The translations under genes were made by a program, and so were the position numbers. Below, one piece after another: positions 19,842 through 28,104 of a stretch of DNA of 64,000 bases. The notes below the pieces were generated by a model, which saw nothing but the letters and a program-made list of their open reading frames with translations, was not told the DNA's origin and did no database searches. The stretch is taken from assembly GCF_003858455.1 (NCBI RefSeq), contig NZ_RQZF01000006.1:1-64000 (forward strand), written 5' to 3'. Source of the DNA: Schaalia canis (lineage in GTDB: Bacteria > Actinomycetota > Actinomycetes > Actinomycetales > Actinomycetaceae). Numbering within the stretch: position 1 is the stretch's first letter; each line of letters starts with the position of its first letter.

Positions 19842-20597
19842 ATGGCATCAACCGCATGTGGAATTGATATTGGTGGCTCTGGCGTCAAGGCCGCCGTCGT
19901 TGATCTGGAAACCGGTGAGTTCACCACTGAACGCATCAGGATTGAAACCCCCAAGCCTGCCACCCCCGAGGCTGTCGCTGAAGTGTGTCGCCAGCTCCTT
20001 GAGCAGCTTGAAGTTGGCCCGGATATTGCCGTAGGTGTTGCCGTGCCTGCGCCTGTCATCCACGGAGTCGTGCCATTCATGGCAAACCTCGACCCGGCAT
20101 GGGCTGGCATGAATGTTGATGAGCTCATGGAAAAGCACCTGGGCCGTCCGGTCGTTACTCTCAACGACGCTGATGCTGCTGGCATCGCTGAAGTGGCATA
20201 CGGGGCAGCTAAAGATGTGCAGGGAACTGTCATCGTCACCACTCAAGGCACAGGTATTGGTTCGGCTATCATCGTTGACGGCGTGCTTGTTCCCAATACG
20301 GAGCTCGGCCACCTGGAAATTGATGGTTACGACGCTGAAAAGCGGGCCTCTGCAGGTCAAAAGACCCTGCAGGATCTGTCGTGGAAGAAGTGGGCGAAGC
20401 GCCTTCAGCGCTACTACTCGCATGTGGAGATGCTCTTCTCCCCCGACCTTTTTGTTGTGGGTGGTGGCGTGTCCAAGAAGCATGAGAAGTTCATGCCGTT
20501 GCTTGAGTTGAAAACCCCGATGGTTCCCGCTGTTTTGTTCAATACGGCAGGTATCGTTGGAGCTGCCTATCATGCTGCGCGCAAGGCGCAGGGCTGA
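19842..20597 (+). CDS. ppgK: Polyphosphate glucokinase
   Basis: This ROK-family kinase phosphorylates glucose with polyphosphate (or ATP). The phosphate loop GIDIGGSGVKAA is at the N-terminus. TTQGTGIGSAIIVDG and the ROK-like ELGHLEIDGYDAEKRAS follow. I use the ATG at 19842, with AAAGGAG upstream, giving the usual 251 residues. It stands alone with its own terminator, divergent from the carotenoid operon. Confidence 0.95.
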   Translation: MASTACGIDIGGSGVKAAVVDLETGEFTTERIRIETPKPATPEAVAEVCRQLLEQLEVGPDIAVGVAVPAPVIHGVVPFMANLDPAWAGMNVDELMEKHLGRPVVTLNDADAAGIAEVAYGAAKDVQGTVIVTTQGTGIGSAIIVDGVLVPNTELGHLEIDGYDAEKRASAGQKTLQDLSWKKWAKRLQRYYSHVEMLFSPDLFVVGGGVSKKHEKFMPLLELKTPMVPAVLFNTAGIVGAAYHAARKAQG

Positions 20598-20623
20598 GGC
20601 CTTATCGCTTTCAGAGTGCCTTG

Positions 20624-20662
20624 AAGGGTGGTGCCCCAGCCATTGGGGTGCCACCCTTTTTT
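20624..20662 (+). terminator. Rho-independent terminator of ppgK
   Basis: The stem AAGGGTGG..CCCC (20624-20637) pairs with GGGG..CCACCCTT (from 20645), with a small internal loop, and is followed by TTTTTT on the plus strand. The same hairpin, read on the minus strand, lies directly behind the RNase P RNA and may help end it too. Confidence 0.85.
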
Positions 20663-21043
20663 GGCGGATGAGTCAGCCGATACGCCGGGTTCTGTTCCCT
20701 TCGCCGTTACCAGCAGCCGGGTGGCGACCATCTCTCTAGGGCTTGCGTTACCGCAAGCCTCAAGCAACCTACCCGCAGGCATTGGGCGGGCCGCCCTCGA
20801 ACGCCTGCTGCTCGGTTTTGCTCCAGGTGGGGTTTACCTAGCTGGCACAGTCACCTGCGCCACTGGTGGTCTCTTACACCACCCTTTCACCCTTACCTCC
20901 AGCCGAAGCTGATGGCGGTCTACTCTCTGTTGCACTTGCCCGCGGGTCACCCCGGGTGGCCGTTAGCCACCACCTTGCCCTGCGGAGCCCGGACGTTCCT
21001 CGCGCGTTTTCACGCCCGCGGCCGCCTGGCTGACTCATCCGCC
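20663..21043 (-). ncRNA. rnpB: RNase P RNA (bacterial type A)
   Basis: This is the catalytic RNA that trims the 5' leaders of tRNA precursors. The ends pair over 16 bases to form P1 (21043-21028 with 20663-20678, GGCGGATGAGTCAGCC and its complement). The conserved 5' core reads GAGGAACGTCCGGGCTCC, one base from the usual GAGGAAAGTCCGGGCTCC. ACAGAGAGTAGACCGCC is present, and near the 3' end GAACCCGGCGTATCGGC matches the universal P4 3' strand region. Ends are placed at P1 and may be off by a few bases. Frames crossing it are not genes. Confidence 0.97.
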
Positions 21044-21122
21044 CACCCATTCTAGCCTGTGATCTGCTCGCGCCTGAGCCCTGAGGCTGATCCTGCTTCA
21101 CTTTTCCTCTACTGTTGAGGGC

Positions 21123-21947
21123 ATGCAGATTTGGCTCCCCCCATCAGAAGGTAAGCGCACTCCCCTATCAGGTCCTGCCCTCAGGTGGGAGAGTTTGTCC
21201 CACCCGGACCTCAACGCTCACCGCCAACGCGTGGCAGATGCCCTGATGGGACTTGGTAGTGGCGAGGACGCTGCGGCCATCTTGGGTTTAGGGGCAAAGT
21301 CCCGAGCGGATTTGGAGTTGAATGCAGCGTTGTTGACTAACCCGTGTGCTGCCAGTGAGGAAGTTTTCACTGGTGTACTTTTCAATGCCGCTGACCTTCC
21401 CTCTTTGCTTCACGACGCCGACGCCGCTGAATCTACCCGACGGGCAATCCGTATCTTCTCGGGATTGTTCGGGGTGTTACAGGTTGGTGATCTCATTCCG
21501 GACCACCGCCTGAGTATGGGTGTGAAACTACCCATCATTGGTGGTCTTGCTGCCTCATGGCGTCCCCATCTGGATGCTGCTTTACAGGCGGAGTACGACG
21601 GCGGTGTCATCCTCGATATGCGTTCTGGGCCTTACCGCAATGCCTGCCCCGCTCCGTGGGCAACCGTGTGGCAAGTGGGGGTCGTCCGTGAAGCCGCAGG
21701 GAAGCGTTCGGTGGTGTCCCACGAGGCCAAGCAATGGCGTGGCCTGCTCACCGGCTTCCTTTTGCGTATGGGAGCGTTGCCCACTGACGAGGCTGACGCC
21801 GAAACTGCGGTTGCGTCGGCAACCTCAATGGCGCCGGTCCGTGACGCAAAAGGCGTTGAGCATTGCGTGACAGATGTCGAATTTTCTGAGCCTACGGTCA
21901 CAAAGAAGGGTGGAGTGACGCGCACTGTCACGCTCGTCACGAACTGA
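21123..21947 (+). CDS. yaaA: YaaA-family (DUF328) peroxide stress protein
   Basis: The 274-residue protein opens with the family hallmark IWLPPSEGKR. It also has FSGLFGVLQVGDLIPDHRLSMG and ILDMRSGPYRNACPAP. In E. coli YaaA limits intracellular iron and DNA damage during peroxide stress and binds DNA. The role in actinobacteria is presumed similar. It is a single gene with a terminator hairpin directly behind it. Confidence 0.88.
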   Translation: MQIWLPPSEGKRTPLSGPALRWESLSHPDLNAHRQRVADALMGLGSGEDAAAILGLGAKSRADLELNAALLTNPCAASEEVFTGVLFNAADLPSLLHDADAAESTRRAIRIFSGLFGVLQVGDLIPDHRLSMGVKLPIIGGLAASWRPHLDAALQAEYDGGVILDMRSGPYRNACPAPWATVWQVGVVREAAGKRSVVSHEAKQWRGLLTGFLLRMGALPTDEADAETAVASATSMAPVRDAKGVEHCVTDVEFSEPTVTKKGGVTRTVTLVTN

Positions 21948-21954
21948 AAGAACA

Positions 21955-21999
21955 GGGCGCGCCACTGTGAGAGGTTTTCCTCATCATGGCAGCGCGCCC
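21955..21999 (+). terminator. Hairpin terminator of yaaA
   Basis: GGGCGCGC (21955-21962) pairs with GCGCGCCC (21992-21999), with a nested GAGG/CCTC hairpin inside. It starts 8 bases after the yaaA stop, between convergent genes. Confidence 0.65.
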
Positions 22000-22006
22000 T
22001 CAAGTG

Positions 22007-22040
22007 GTAGCCCGTCACGATGAAATGGCGAGCGGGCTAC
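22007..22040 (-). terminator. Hairpin after the zinc-ribbon-family gene
   Basis: GTAGCCCG (22007-22014) pairs with CGGGCTAC (22033-22040). It lies 18 bases past the stop of the minus-strand gene at 22058. Confidence 0.45.
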
Positions 22041-22057
22041 ACAGACCGACCGATACC

Positions 22058-22786
22058 TCAGCTTGTACGCACGACAATCTGGTAGGTGTCTTCCGTCCAG
22101 TACAACTCATCGGCGGGGGCAAGCCTCACGGCTTCGAGTTCTGCTGGTGACAGGTGCGCACCGGGGCTGACCACCACGCCGTCACGAACTTCAACAATGG
22201 CGAGTGCGCCATTGCGCTGCACAGCATAGTCGTATTCACCGATCAGCCCGGCGGGGAAGGTTGCCACCAGGGCATCACGTTCGGCCTGGACGTCGCGCAT
22301 TTCCTGCTCAACCTCCGCCATGTCCTCAGTAAAACGTGCCTTTGCTGCTTCAACGTCAGCGGCGATAGCGGTGGCCTCGTTGTGCATGGCGGCGAGGGCT
22401 GCGCGTGCAGCCTCCAAGCGCTCTTCAGCGGCGAGTTGATCTTCTTCAAGGTCGGAGAGACGTTCAGTCATGCGTGCAATCTCGTGCTGCATGGGGGTGA
22501 CGTCACGCAGGGGCACCTCGTTGCGTTCAATACGTCCTTGCTGGAGGGCGCGACGGGTGGTGACCTTTTCAACGTCGGCTTCAATCTGGGCGACTTCTCG
22601 TTCACAGTCAGCAATGGCAGCGCTCTGCCCCACGGCGGCGCGCCGCAGGTCGTCGGCGCGTCCGGCAAGTTCACGCAAGATGTCGTGAGTGGGGTGAGAT
22701 TCGCGGGTGTGGCTCAAGGCGGAGGCTCGCTTGTCCAGGCTCGCCAGTTCCAGAAGGAGCAGTTGGTCCTTGGGTGAGAATGTCAT
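22058..22786 (-). CDS. Coiled-coil zinc-ribbon-family protein lacking the zinc cysteines
   Basis: The 242-residue protein is almost entirely a long helical coiled coil (about 10-175), followed by a C-terminal domain with the order of the actinobacterial C4-type zinc ribbon (zf-RING_7) family, which usually sits next to Nif3. The family normally has two CxxC pairs in the final 40 residues. Here that region reads VVVSPGAHLSPAEL and ADELYWTEDTYQIVVR, with no cysteine; the only cysteine is C61 in the coiled coil. The start ATG overlaps the nif3 stop (ATGA) and has GGAGG upstream. Function is unknown. Confidence 0.85.
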   Translation of the reverse strand: MTFSPKDQLLLLELASLDKRASALSHTRESHPTHDILRELAGRADDLRRAAVGQSAAIADCEREVAQIEADVEKVTTRRALQQGRIERNEVPLRDVTPMQHEIARMTERLSDLEEDQLAAEERLEAARAALAAMHNEATAIAADVEAAKARFTEDMAEVEQEMRDVQAERDALVATFPAGLIGEYDYAVQRNGALAIVEVRDGVVVSPGAHLSPAELEAVRLAPADELYWTEDTYQIVVRTS

Positions 22787-23661
22787 GAGAGTCCTCCACT
22801 GGGGGTGCTGGTGGTCTTGCGGCTGGGGGTGATCTGGCGGTAGCTCGTCCAGGGTTCGGTGACAATGGTAGAGACTTCGACGCTGATCGCCACATTCGCC
22901 TCTTGTGCGGCTGTCCTTAGTTTGCTGGCCAGTCGTGGTAGCCAGGGCCATTCACTCGCCCAGTGGCTGGCACACAGCAGGTAGGGTGCGCCGCCTTCTA
23001 GGTGCTCAGAGGCAGGGTGGTGGCGTAGGTCAGCAGTCAGGTACACGTCCGCGCCTTTGGCGCGCGCGGTGTCGAGGAAATGGTCCCCTGCCCCGCCTGA
23101 GACGGCGACCGTTTCAATGCGTGCGTGTTCGTCGCCGCCAACGAGCAGTCCCGTGGGGCCTGCGGGAAGGACAGAGGCAACGAGGTCAGCAAACTCGCCA
23201 AAACTCATGGGCGTGACGGTTCCGATGCGCCCCAGGCCAATGGGGCGTCCGTCCTCGTCAAATCCAGCGTGGTCGAGGGGTTCAGCATCGCGCAGTCCGA
23301 CGAGGTCTGCCAGGGCGTGGGCCACGCCGTCGTGGGCGACGTCAGCGTTGGTGTGCGCATTAAAGAGGGCAATGTCGGCGCGGATGAGGCGGGCGACCAT
23401 GGAGCCCTTGGGGTCGGTTTCGGGCAGGAAGGAGGCTCCCCGGAGGTAGAGCGGGTGGTGGGTGATGAGCATGTCTGCCCCATCGTTGACGGCCTCGTCG
23501 ATGACGGCGCTGACGGGGTCAACGGCCAGGTGGATTCGCTCAACAATGCGGGCGGGATCGCCCAGGATAAGGCCGACTTTGTCCCAGCTTTCAGCGGTTG
23601 AGGCCGGGTACCAACGTTCCATGAGCGCCATGACGTCTGCGACTGTCCATTTTTCTGCCAT
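22783..23661 (-). CDS. Nif3/YbgI-family dinuclear metal-centre protein
   Basis: These conserved hexameric proteins hold two metal ions and are annotated as GTP cyclohydrolase 1 type 2 homologues. Their cellular role is not settled. Ligand motifs are visible: LITHHPLYLRG (His pair, near residue 61), NAHTNADVA, and CASHWASEW near the end. The 292 residues lack the extra PII-like insert of longer family members. The gene is translationally coupled to the downstream coiled-coil gene by an ATGA overlap, a pairing common in actinobacteria. Confidence 0.92.
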   Translation of the reverse strand: MAEKWTVADVMALMERWYPASTAESWDKVGLILGDPARIVERIHLAVDPVSAVIDEAVNDGADMLITHHPLYLRGASFLPETDPKGSMVARLIRADIALFNAHTNADVAHDGVAHALADLVGLRDAEPLDHAGFDEDGRPIGLGRIGTVTPMSFGEFADLVASVLPAGPTGLLVGGDEHARIETVAVSGGAGDHFLDTARAKGADVYLTADLRHHPASEHLEGGAPYLLCASHWASEWPWLPRLASKLRTAAQEANVAISVEVSTIVTEPWTSYRQITPSRKTTSTPSGGLS

Positions 23662-23700
23662 AGGTCTAAGGATATCGCCCGCCAGGCGTGGCGGAAGGGC

Positions 23701-25512
23701 TTAGTGTCGGCCGCTCTGACGAGGAAGCCGCAGTGTGGCCAGTACGCCGATAAGGATAATTCCTGCAGCCACGCCGATGGTTTGGCGCGCAGCGCTTGTG
23801 GAGACGGTACGGATCTGAGTGGCAATGGCCTGTCGAGTCGTGTGATCCATGCGTTTCACCGTCTCTTGGGCGGTTGAGGAAGCACCCGAGCTGCCTGTGG
23901 CGTCGGGATTCTCAATGCCGTGGAGGACATGTCCCAGGCTGGGGGCAATGCTTTGCTCGATACCAACGGCGGCTTCTTGAGGCAGAGCGTCGATGTCGCT
24001 GAGGCTTCCTTGAGCTCCCGCATCAAGAGTGGCAACGAAGAGCGTTGAGGCGACAGCGATACCCATGGCCGTACCGACCTGTCGAACAGTGGATTGGGCG
24101 GCTGAGGCGACACCTGATTGTGCGAGGGGAACGTCTGCCAGGATCACGGATGTGAGCTGGGCGGATGCGAGCCCGAGGCCCAGACCGTAGATCGCTAGGA
24201 GGGCGGCGATGTGCCATGGAGCAGAGTCTGGAGAGAGAACGAGCGCGGTAAGGGCGAGCCCTGCTGCTTCCAACCCCAGGCCGAGAGTGGCTACGCGGGA
24301 GGGACCAATCTTTTGAGCGAGTGGGGCTGCCATGCCACCGGAGATGAAGGCACCTGCTGCCATTGCGGTGAGGATCCATCCTGCCTGCATGGCACTGAGG
24401 CCCATAACGTTTTGCAGGTGCAGGGGGAGCACGAAGAGGAGGCCAAATTCCCCCATGGCGACGACCATTGCCGCAATGTTGCCCCAACTGAAGGAGCGGT
24501 AGTGGAAGAGGCTCAGGTCGAAGAGGACGGGTTTGTCTGCAAGGGCACGCTCGTGTTCGATACGAATGAAGAGTGACAAGAGGCCCACTCCGCACACGAG
24601 GGCGAGGAAAGCCGGTGAAAGTACCCACCCCGAGGCATCGTTTTTGCCAACAAACCAGCCGTAGTCGCGGCCTTGGATGAGGCCAAAGACAAGAGCGGCT
24701 AGGCCCAGGCTGGAGGTGAGGAAGCCGGGAATGTCGCTGCCTGTCGCTCCGTGGCCTTTAGTTTGAGGGACGAAAGCGAGCGCGCCTGCGACGAGGAGGA
24801 TACCGATGGGGAGGTTGATGGTGAAGATCCAGCTCCAATGGAAGCCGGTGGTGATCCATCCGCCCAGGAGTGGGCCCACGGCGGCCATGCCGGCGATGAC
24901 GGCTCCCCAGACGGCGAAGGCGATGCGCCGGTCGCGTCCGAAGAAGGTGGCGTTGACGGTGGAGAGTGTGCTGGGAAGAACGAGGGCGCCGCCGACGCCT
25001 TGGAGGGCGCGTGCGGCGAGCATGCCCGTGGCGCCTTGGGAGGTCGAGGCCATGAGTGAGGCGATAACGAAGATGACGATACCGACGATCAACGTGGTTT
25101 TACGGCCGTAGCGGTCGCCAAGTCGGCCCGAGATAATGAGCAGAGCGGAGAATACGAGGGCGTAGATCGTGGTGACCCATGCTGCTTGTGCGGCACTGAG
25201 GGACAGGGCTGCAATGATGACAGGCAGGGCGACGTTGACGATGGTGCCGTCGATGACGATGAGGGAGACGCTGAGCGCGAGGACGCCCAGGGTCCACCAT
25301 CGGTGCGTGTTCACTGGGTTTTCGGGGGCGCGAGTCGCGCTTGCCTCCGAGATGTCACCGTCGCTTTGGCGGGTGAGGTCAAGGTGGGTGATGTCTGTGG
25401 GTGCGGCAAGGTGAGCATTGGGATGTTCAAGTGCTGCATCCACTATGTCCGCTGCCTCATGCGTGAAGTCACGACGTGTTGTCACCTGTGTTCCACCATT
25501 CTTTTCTGACAT
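23701..25512 (-). CDS. DHA2-type (EmrB/QacA) multidrug efflux transporter, 14 TM
   Basis: This is a major facilitator superfamily exporter of 603 residues with about 14 membrane segments. After a polar N-terminus of about 75 residues come DGTIVNVALPVI and GRLGDRYGRKTT (motif A, near residue 130), both typical of DHA2 drug:proton antiporters. The substrate is not predictable. No Shine-Dalgarno sequence precedes the ATG at 25512. A possible -10, TAATCT, ends 6 bases before the start codon, so the mRNA may be leaderless. A palindrome covers the start codon. No regulator gene is adjacent. Confidence 0.92.
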   Translation of the reverse strand: MSEKNGGTQVTTRRDFTHEAADIVDAALEHPNAHLAAPTDITHLDLTRQSDGDISEASATRAPENPVNTHRWWTLGVLALSVSLIVIDGTIVNVALPVIIAALSLSAAQAAWVTTIYALVFSALLIISGRLGDRYGRKTTLIVGIVIFVIASLMASTSQGATGMLAARALQGVGGALVLPSTLSTVNATFFGRDRRIAFAVWGAVIAGMAAVGPLLGGWITTGFHWSWIFTINLPIGILLVAGALAFVPQTKGHGATGSDIPGFLTSSLGLAALVFGLIQGRDYGWFVGKNDASGWVLSPAFLALVCGVGLLSLFIRIEHERALADKPVLFDLSLFHYRSFSWGNIAAMVVAMGEFGLLFVLPLHLQNVMGLSAMQAGWILTAMAAGAFISGGMAAPLAQKIGPSRVATLGLGLEAAGLALTALVLSPDSAPWHIAALLAIYGLGLGLASAQLTSVILADVPLAQSGVASAAQSTVRQVGTAMGIAVASTLFVATLDAGAQGSLSDIDALPQEAAVGIEQSIAPSLGHVLHGIENPDATGSSGASSTAQETVKRMDHTTRQAIATQIRTVSTSAARQTIGVAAGIILIGVLATLRLPRQSGRH

Positions 25513-25520
25513 ACTGTCAG
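25506..25520. promoter_or_regulatory. Palindromic operator spanning the efflux pump start codon
   Basis: CTGACATACTGTCAG has perfect 6-bp arms around a 3-base centre, and its centre is the start codon of the transporter. GTCAGATT (25516-25523) recurs at 25566-25573 upstream. A TetR- or MarR-type repressor site for the pump is the likely meaning. The repressor is not in the window next to it. Confidence 0.5.
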
Positions 25521-25617
25521 ATTATTAGGAGAAGGGCCTCACCTCAACAGAAGGCCCCCTAAATAGTCAGATTGCCCCAGCATGTCATTTCCCCGTCACA
25601 TTTACCCTCGCCCCCTC

Positions 25618-25690
25618 GTCGAAACCTTAGCTTGCGCACGAAACCTCAGGGCGGGGAGGCATATTTTCGTGCACAAGCTAAGGTTTCGAC
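25618..25690. repeat. Long inverted repeat (26-bp arms), first of a tandem pair
   Basis: Arms at 25618-25643 and 25665-25690 are inverted copies of 26 bases with one mismatch (GTCGAAACC... and ...GGTTTCGAC). The 21-base loop is itself partly paired by CCTC/GAGG. It lies between two same-strand genes. It is much longer than an ordinary terminator stem and has no following T-tract. Confidence 0.8.
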
Positions 25691-25738
25691 GTGAATATGG
25701 GGGAAGGGAAGCTTCTGCCCTCCTTCCCCCATATTCAC
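25691..25738. repeat. Second long inverted repeat (17-bp perfect arms)
   Basis: GTGAATATGGGGGAAGG (25691-25707) pairs perfectly with 25722-25738. It abuts the first inverted repeat without a gap and lies 12 bases after the stop of the DUF2871 gene. It may serve as that gene's terminator. Confidence 0.75.
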
Positions 25739-25750
25739 TAGTCCCTGAGG

Positions 25751-26206
25751 TCACTTTTCCTTCTTCAATGCTACAAAGAGTGCACGGAAGAGCATGAAAA
25801 AACCAATCGTCAGAGCAATGTGACCAAGACCAGCTACGCCCGCCAGCGCAGCAGAGTGTTCTAGCTCCCACAGGGAGCGCAGGCCCTGCACGAAGAGCAT
25901 GACAACGGTGACTAGCAGACCGATATTCCACACAGCCAGGCTCGGCTTGAAAAACTTCCAATCCGAAAGAAGGAAGAGCTTTTCAAGGACAAGGAGCATG
26001 AGGGACATGAACATGCCGAGCACGAGGGTATGGCTATGCACCAAGCCAAGGCTTCCTGGATCAGAGGTCGCATGGCGGGTGAGTTCACGGAAGCCCACAC
26101 CTGCAAGAAGTCCAAGGATCGCCCAGGACAAGGCAATGATGGCCAAGGTCTTGAGAATGCAGGGGCGGCAGGTGCGAGTCGCAACATCGCAAGATTTTTC
26201 TGACAT
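25751..26206 (-). CDS. DUF2871 membrane protein
   Basis: A small integral membrane protein with four or five hydrophobic segments. LGLVHSHTLVLGMFMSLMLLVLEK, with its histidines in the membrane, and the closing GLGHIALTIGFFMLFRAL are typical of the DUF2871 family, which is short and of unknown function. The N-terminus has CDVATRTCRPC with three cysteines. I start at the ATG at 26206 (151 residues). Translation from 26299 would add a low-complexity extension. TATTGT ends 6 bases before this ATG, so a leaderless start is possible. Confidence 0.8.
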   Translation of the reverse strand: MSEKSCDVATRTCRPCILKTLAIIALSWAILGLLAGVGFRELTRHATSDPGSLGLVHSHTLVLGMFMSLMLLVLEKLFLLSDWKFFKPSLAVWNIGLLVTVVMLFVQGLRSLWELEHSAALAGVAGLGHIALTIGFFMLFRALFVALKKEK

Positions 26207-26368
26207 ATAGTCACAATAGCCGGGTATGTGCCGCCCCGCTCCGCGACACTCGACACATTTCCCCCCACCCCGACCCGCAGCGACGCCCTCGTCAAACATT
26301 CGAAAACTTATCGTTTCTCACCCTTACGCAAATGGAACGCAAACGCACCTCGGGGCTACCATTGGGGC

Positions 26369-27073
26369 GTGCGCATTTTCGATCTTCTCCCCCTTGGGCT
26401 GACGGACTACACGGAAGTAGACCAGCTTCAGCGCAAGCTCCACACCGATGTCCTCGAAGGCGGCGAAGACGCCCTCATCCTCGGCGAATTCACCCCCACC
26501 TACACGGCCGGGCGACACACCAAAGACCACCACATCCCTGACTCATCCCTGCCTGTCATTCCCGTTGACCGCGCAGGCTCAGTCACCTGGCACGGCCCCG
26601 GCCAGCTCGTGTGCTACCCCGTGGTCAAACTCTCGGGCGATCCTGTCGACACCGTCGCATGGATTCGCGCCGTCGAAAATGGCGTCCTCACCACCCTCCA
26701 GAAGGAGTGGAACCTTGACGTATGTCGCATTGACGGCCGCGCTGGCGTGTGGCTTCGCACACCCGGCACCCCGGACCGCAAGATCTGCGCCATTGGACTA
26801 AAGGTGGCCCGAGGTGCAACTTTGCATGGCATTGCCCTCAATGTCCACATTGATTTTGACTCAGCTTTCACCGGCATCATTCCCTGCGGCCTTGATGATG
26901 CTGATGTAGCGTCACTATCAACAGAAGGCATCACCACCAGCGTGCCCGCCGCAGCCGACGCACTGGTAGGCCACATGCTGACATCCATCACCCCATGCCT
27001 GGCCCGCCCCATTGAGAGCGTGCACACCGTGGATTCCACTACTCTGACTCACTTCTTTGGAGGGAACGAATGA
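26369..27073 (+). CDS. lipB: Octanoyltransferase LipB
   Basis: LipB moves octanoyl groups from acyl carrier protein to the lipoyl domains of enzymes such as pyruvate dehydrogenase. Family motifs occur in order: [46 protein letters not shown] (catalytic Lys) and GIIPCGLDD (catalytic Cys). I choose the GTG at 26369, giving 234 residues, because the conserved part begins there; the frame remains open upstream to 26228 without a clear start. It overlaps lipA by 4 bases. Confidence 0.95.
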   Translation: MRIFDLLPLGLTDYTEVDQLQRKLHTDVLEGGEDALILGEFTPTYTAGRHTKDHHIPDSSLPVIPVDRAGSVTWHGPGQLVCYPVVKLSGDPVDTVAWIRAVENGVLTTLQKEWNLDVCRIDGRAGVWLRTPGTPDRKICAIGLKVARGATLHGIALNVHIDFDSAFTGIIPCGLDDADVASLSTEGITTSVPAAADALVGHMLTSITPCLARPIESVHTVDSTTLTHFFGGNE

Positions 27074-28104
27074 GCACCCTGCCCGATCCCGAGGGACGCA
27101 AGCTCTTGCGCGTTGAGGTGCGCAACTCTCAAACCCCCATCGAAGACAAACCGGCCTGGATTAAAACCACCGCACGCGTCAACCAGAACTACACGGACAT
27201 GCGCGAGCTCTCCCGCTCACGCAGCCTCCACACAGTCTGCGCCGAAGCAGGCTGCCCCAATATCTACGAATGTTGGGAAGACCGCGAAGCTACCTTCCTT
27301 CTCGGCGGAGCCCTGTGCACACGCCGATGCGATTTTTGCGACATTGCAACCGGTAAGCCCACCGAATACGACCAGGACGAGCCCCGGCGTATTGCCCAGT
27401 CCGTTACCGAACTGGGCCTCCGCTACGCGACGATCACCGGTGTTGCTCGCGACGATCTACCCGACGGCGCCTCATGGCTCTACGCCGAAACCTGCCGCCT
27501 CATTCACGAGATGAGCCCTGGCACCGGCGTTGAGCTGCTGGTGGATGACTTCCGCGGTGGCGCTGACGCCATTGACCAGGTCATTGCTGCTCGCCCCGAG
27601 GTATTCGCCCACAACCTGGAAACGGTGCCGCGAATCTTTTCCAAGATCCGCCCCGCCTTCCGATATGAGCGATCCCTGGCCATGATCCAACGCGCTCACG
27701 ATGGCGGCATGGTGACCAAGTCCAACCTGATCCTGGGTATGGGTGAAACCCGTGAAGAGATCGAGACAACCATGCAGGACCTGCATGATTCGGGTTGCGA
27801 TCTGCTCACCCTCACCCAGTACCTGCGCCCCTCTCCACTGCATCATCCTGTGGACCGCTGGGTGCACCCTCAGGAGTTTGTTGAGCTGTCGAAGCTCGCT
27901 GAAGAGATGGGCTTCGCTGGCGTCATGGCTGGGCCACTGGTGCGTTCCTCCTACCGTGCGGGCAGCCTGTGGGCCAAGGGTATGCGTGCGCGCGGCTTTG
28001 AGATTCCCGAGCACCTGGCTCATCTTGGCTCCTCGGGTTCGACGCAGCAAGAGGCCGGTTCTGTGCTGGAGCGCCTGTTGCAGCGCGAGGCAGCCGGACA
28101 GTGA
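27070..28104 (+). CDS. lipA: Lipoyl synthase
   Basis: This radical-SAM enzyme inserts two sulfurs into protein-bound octanoyl groups. The auxiliary cluster cysteines are C57, C62 and C68 ([12 protein letters not shown]) and the radical-SAM cysteines are C83, C87 and C90 (CTRRCDFC). The 344 residues are of normal length. It follows lipB with a 4-base overlap and in turn overlaps the AMP ligase gene by 4 bases. Its products are needed by the 2-oxoacid dehydrogenases, including the complex of aceE in this window. Confidence 0.97.
   Translation: MSTLPDPEGRKLLRVEVRNSQTPIEDKPAWIKTTARVNQNYTDMRELSRSRSLHTVCAEAGCPNIYECWEDREATFLLGGALCTRRCDFCDIATGKPTEYDQDEPRRIAQSVTELGLRYATITGVARDDLPDGASWLYAETCRLIHEMSPGTGVELLVDDFRGGADAIDQVIAARPEVFAHNLETVPRIFSKIRPAFRYERSLAMIQRAHDGGMVTKSNLILGMGETREEIETTMQDLHDSGCDLLTLTQYLRPSPLHHPVDRWVHPQEFVELSKLAEEMGFAGVMAGPLVRSSYRAGSLWAKGMRARGFEIPEHLAHLGSSGSTQQEAGSVLERLLQREAAGQ

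Noticed and set aside
20628-21101. Open frames in the region after ppgK
   Set aside because: The region is fully explained by the RNase P RNA with its P1 pairing and conserved core.
25582-25961. Open frames across the paired inverted repeats
   Set aside because: They exist only because the repeats are palindromic, and their translations are low-complexity and without a start site.
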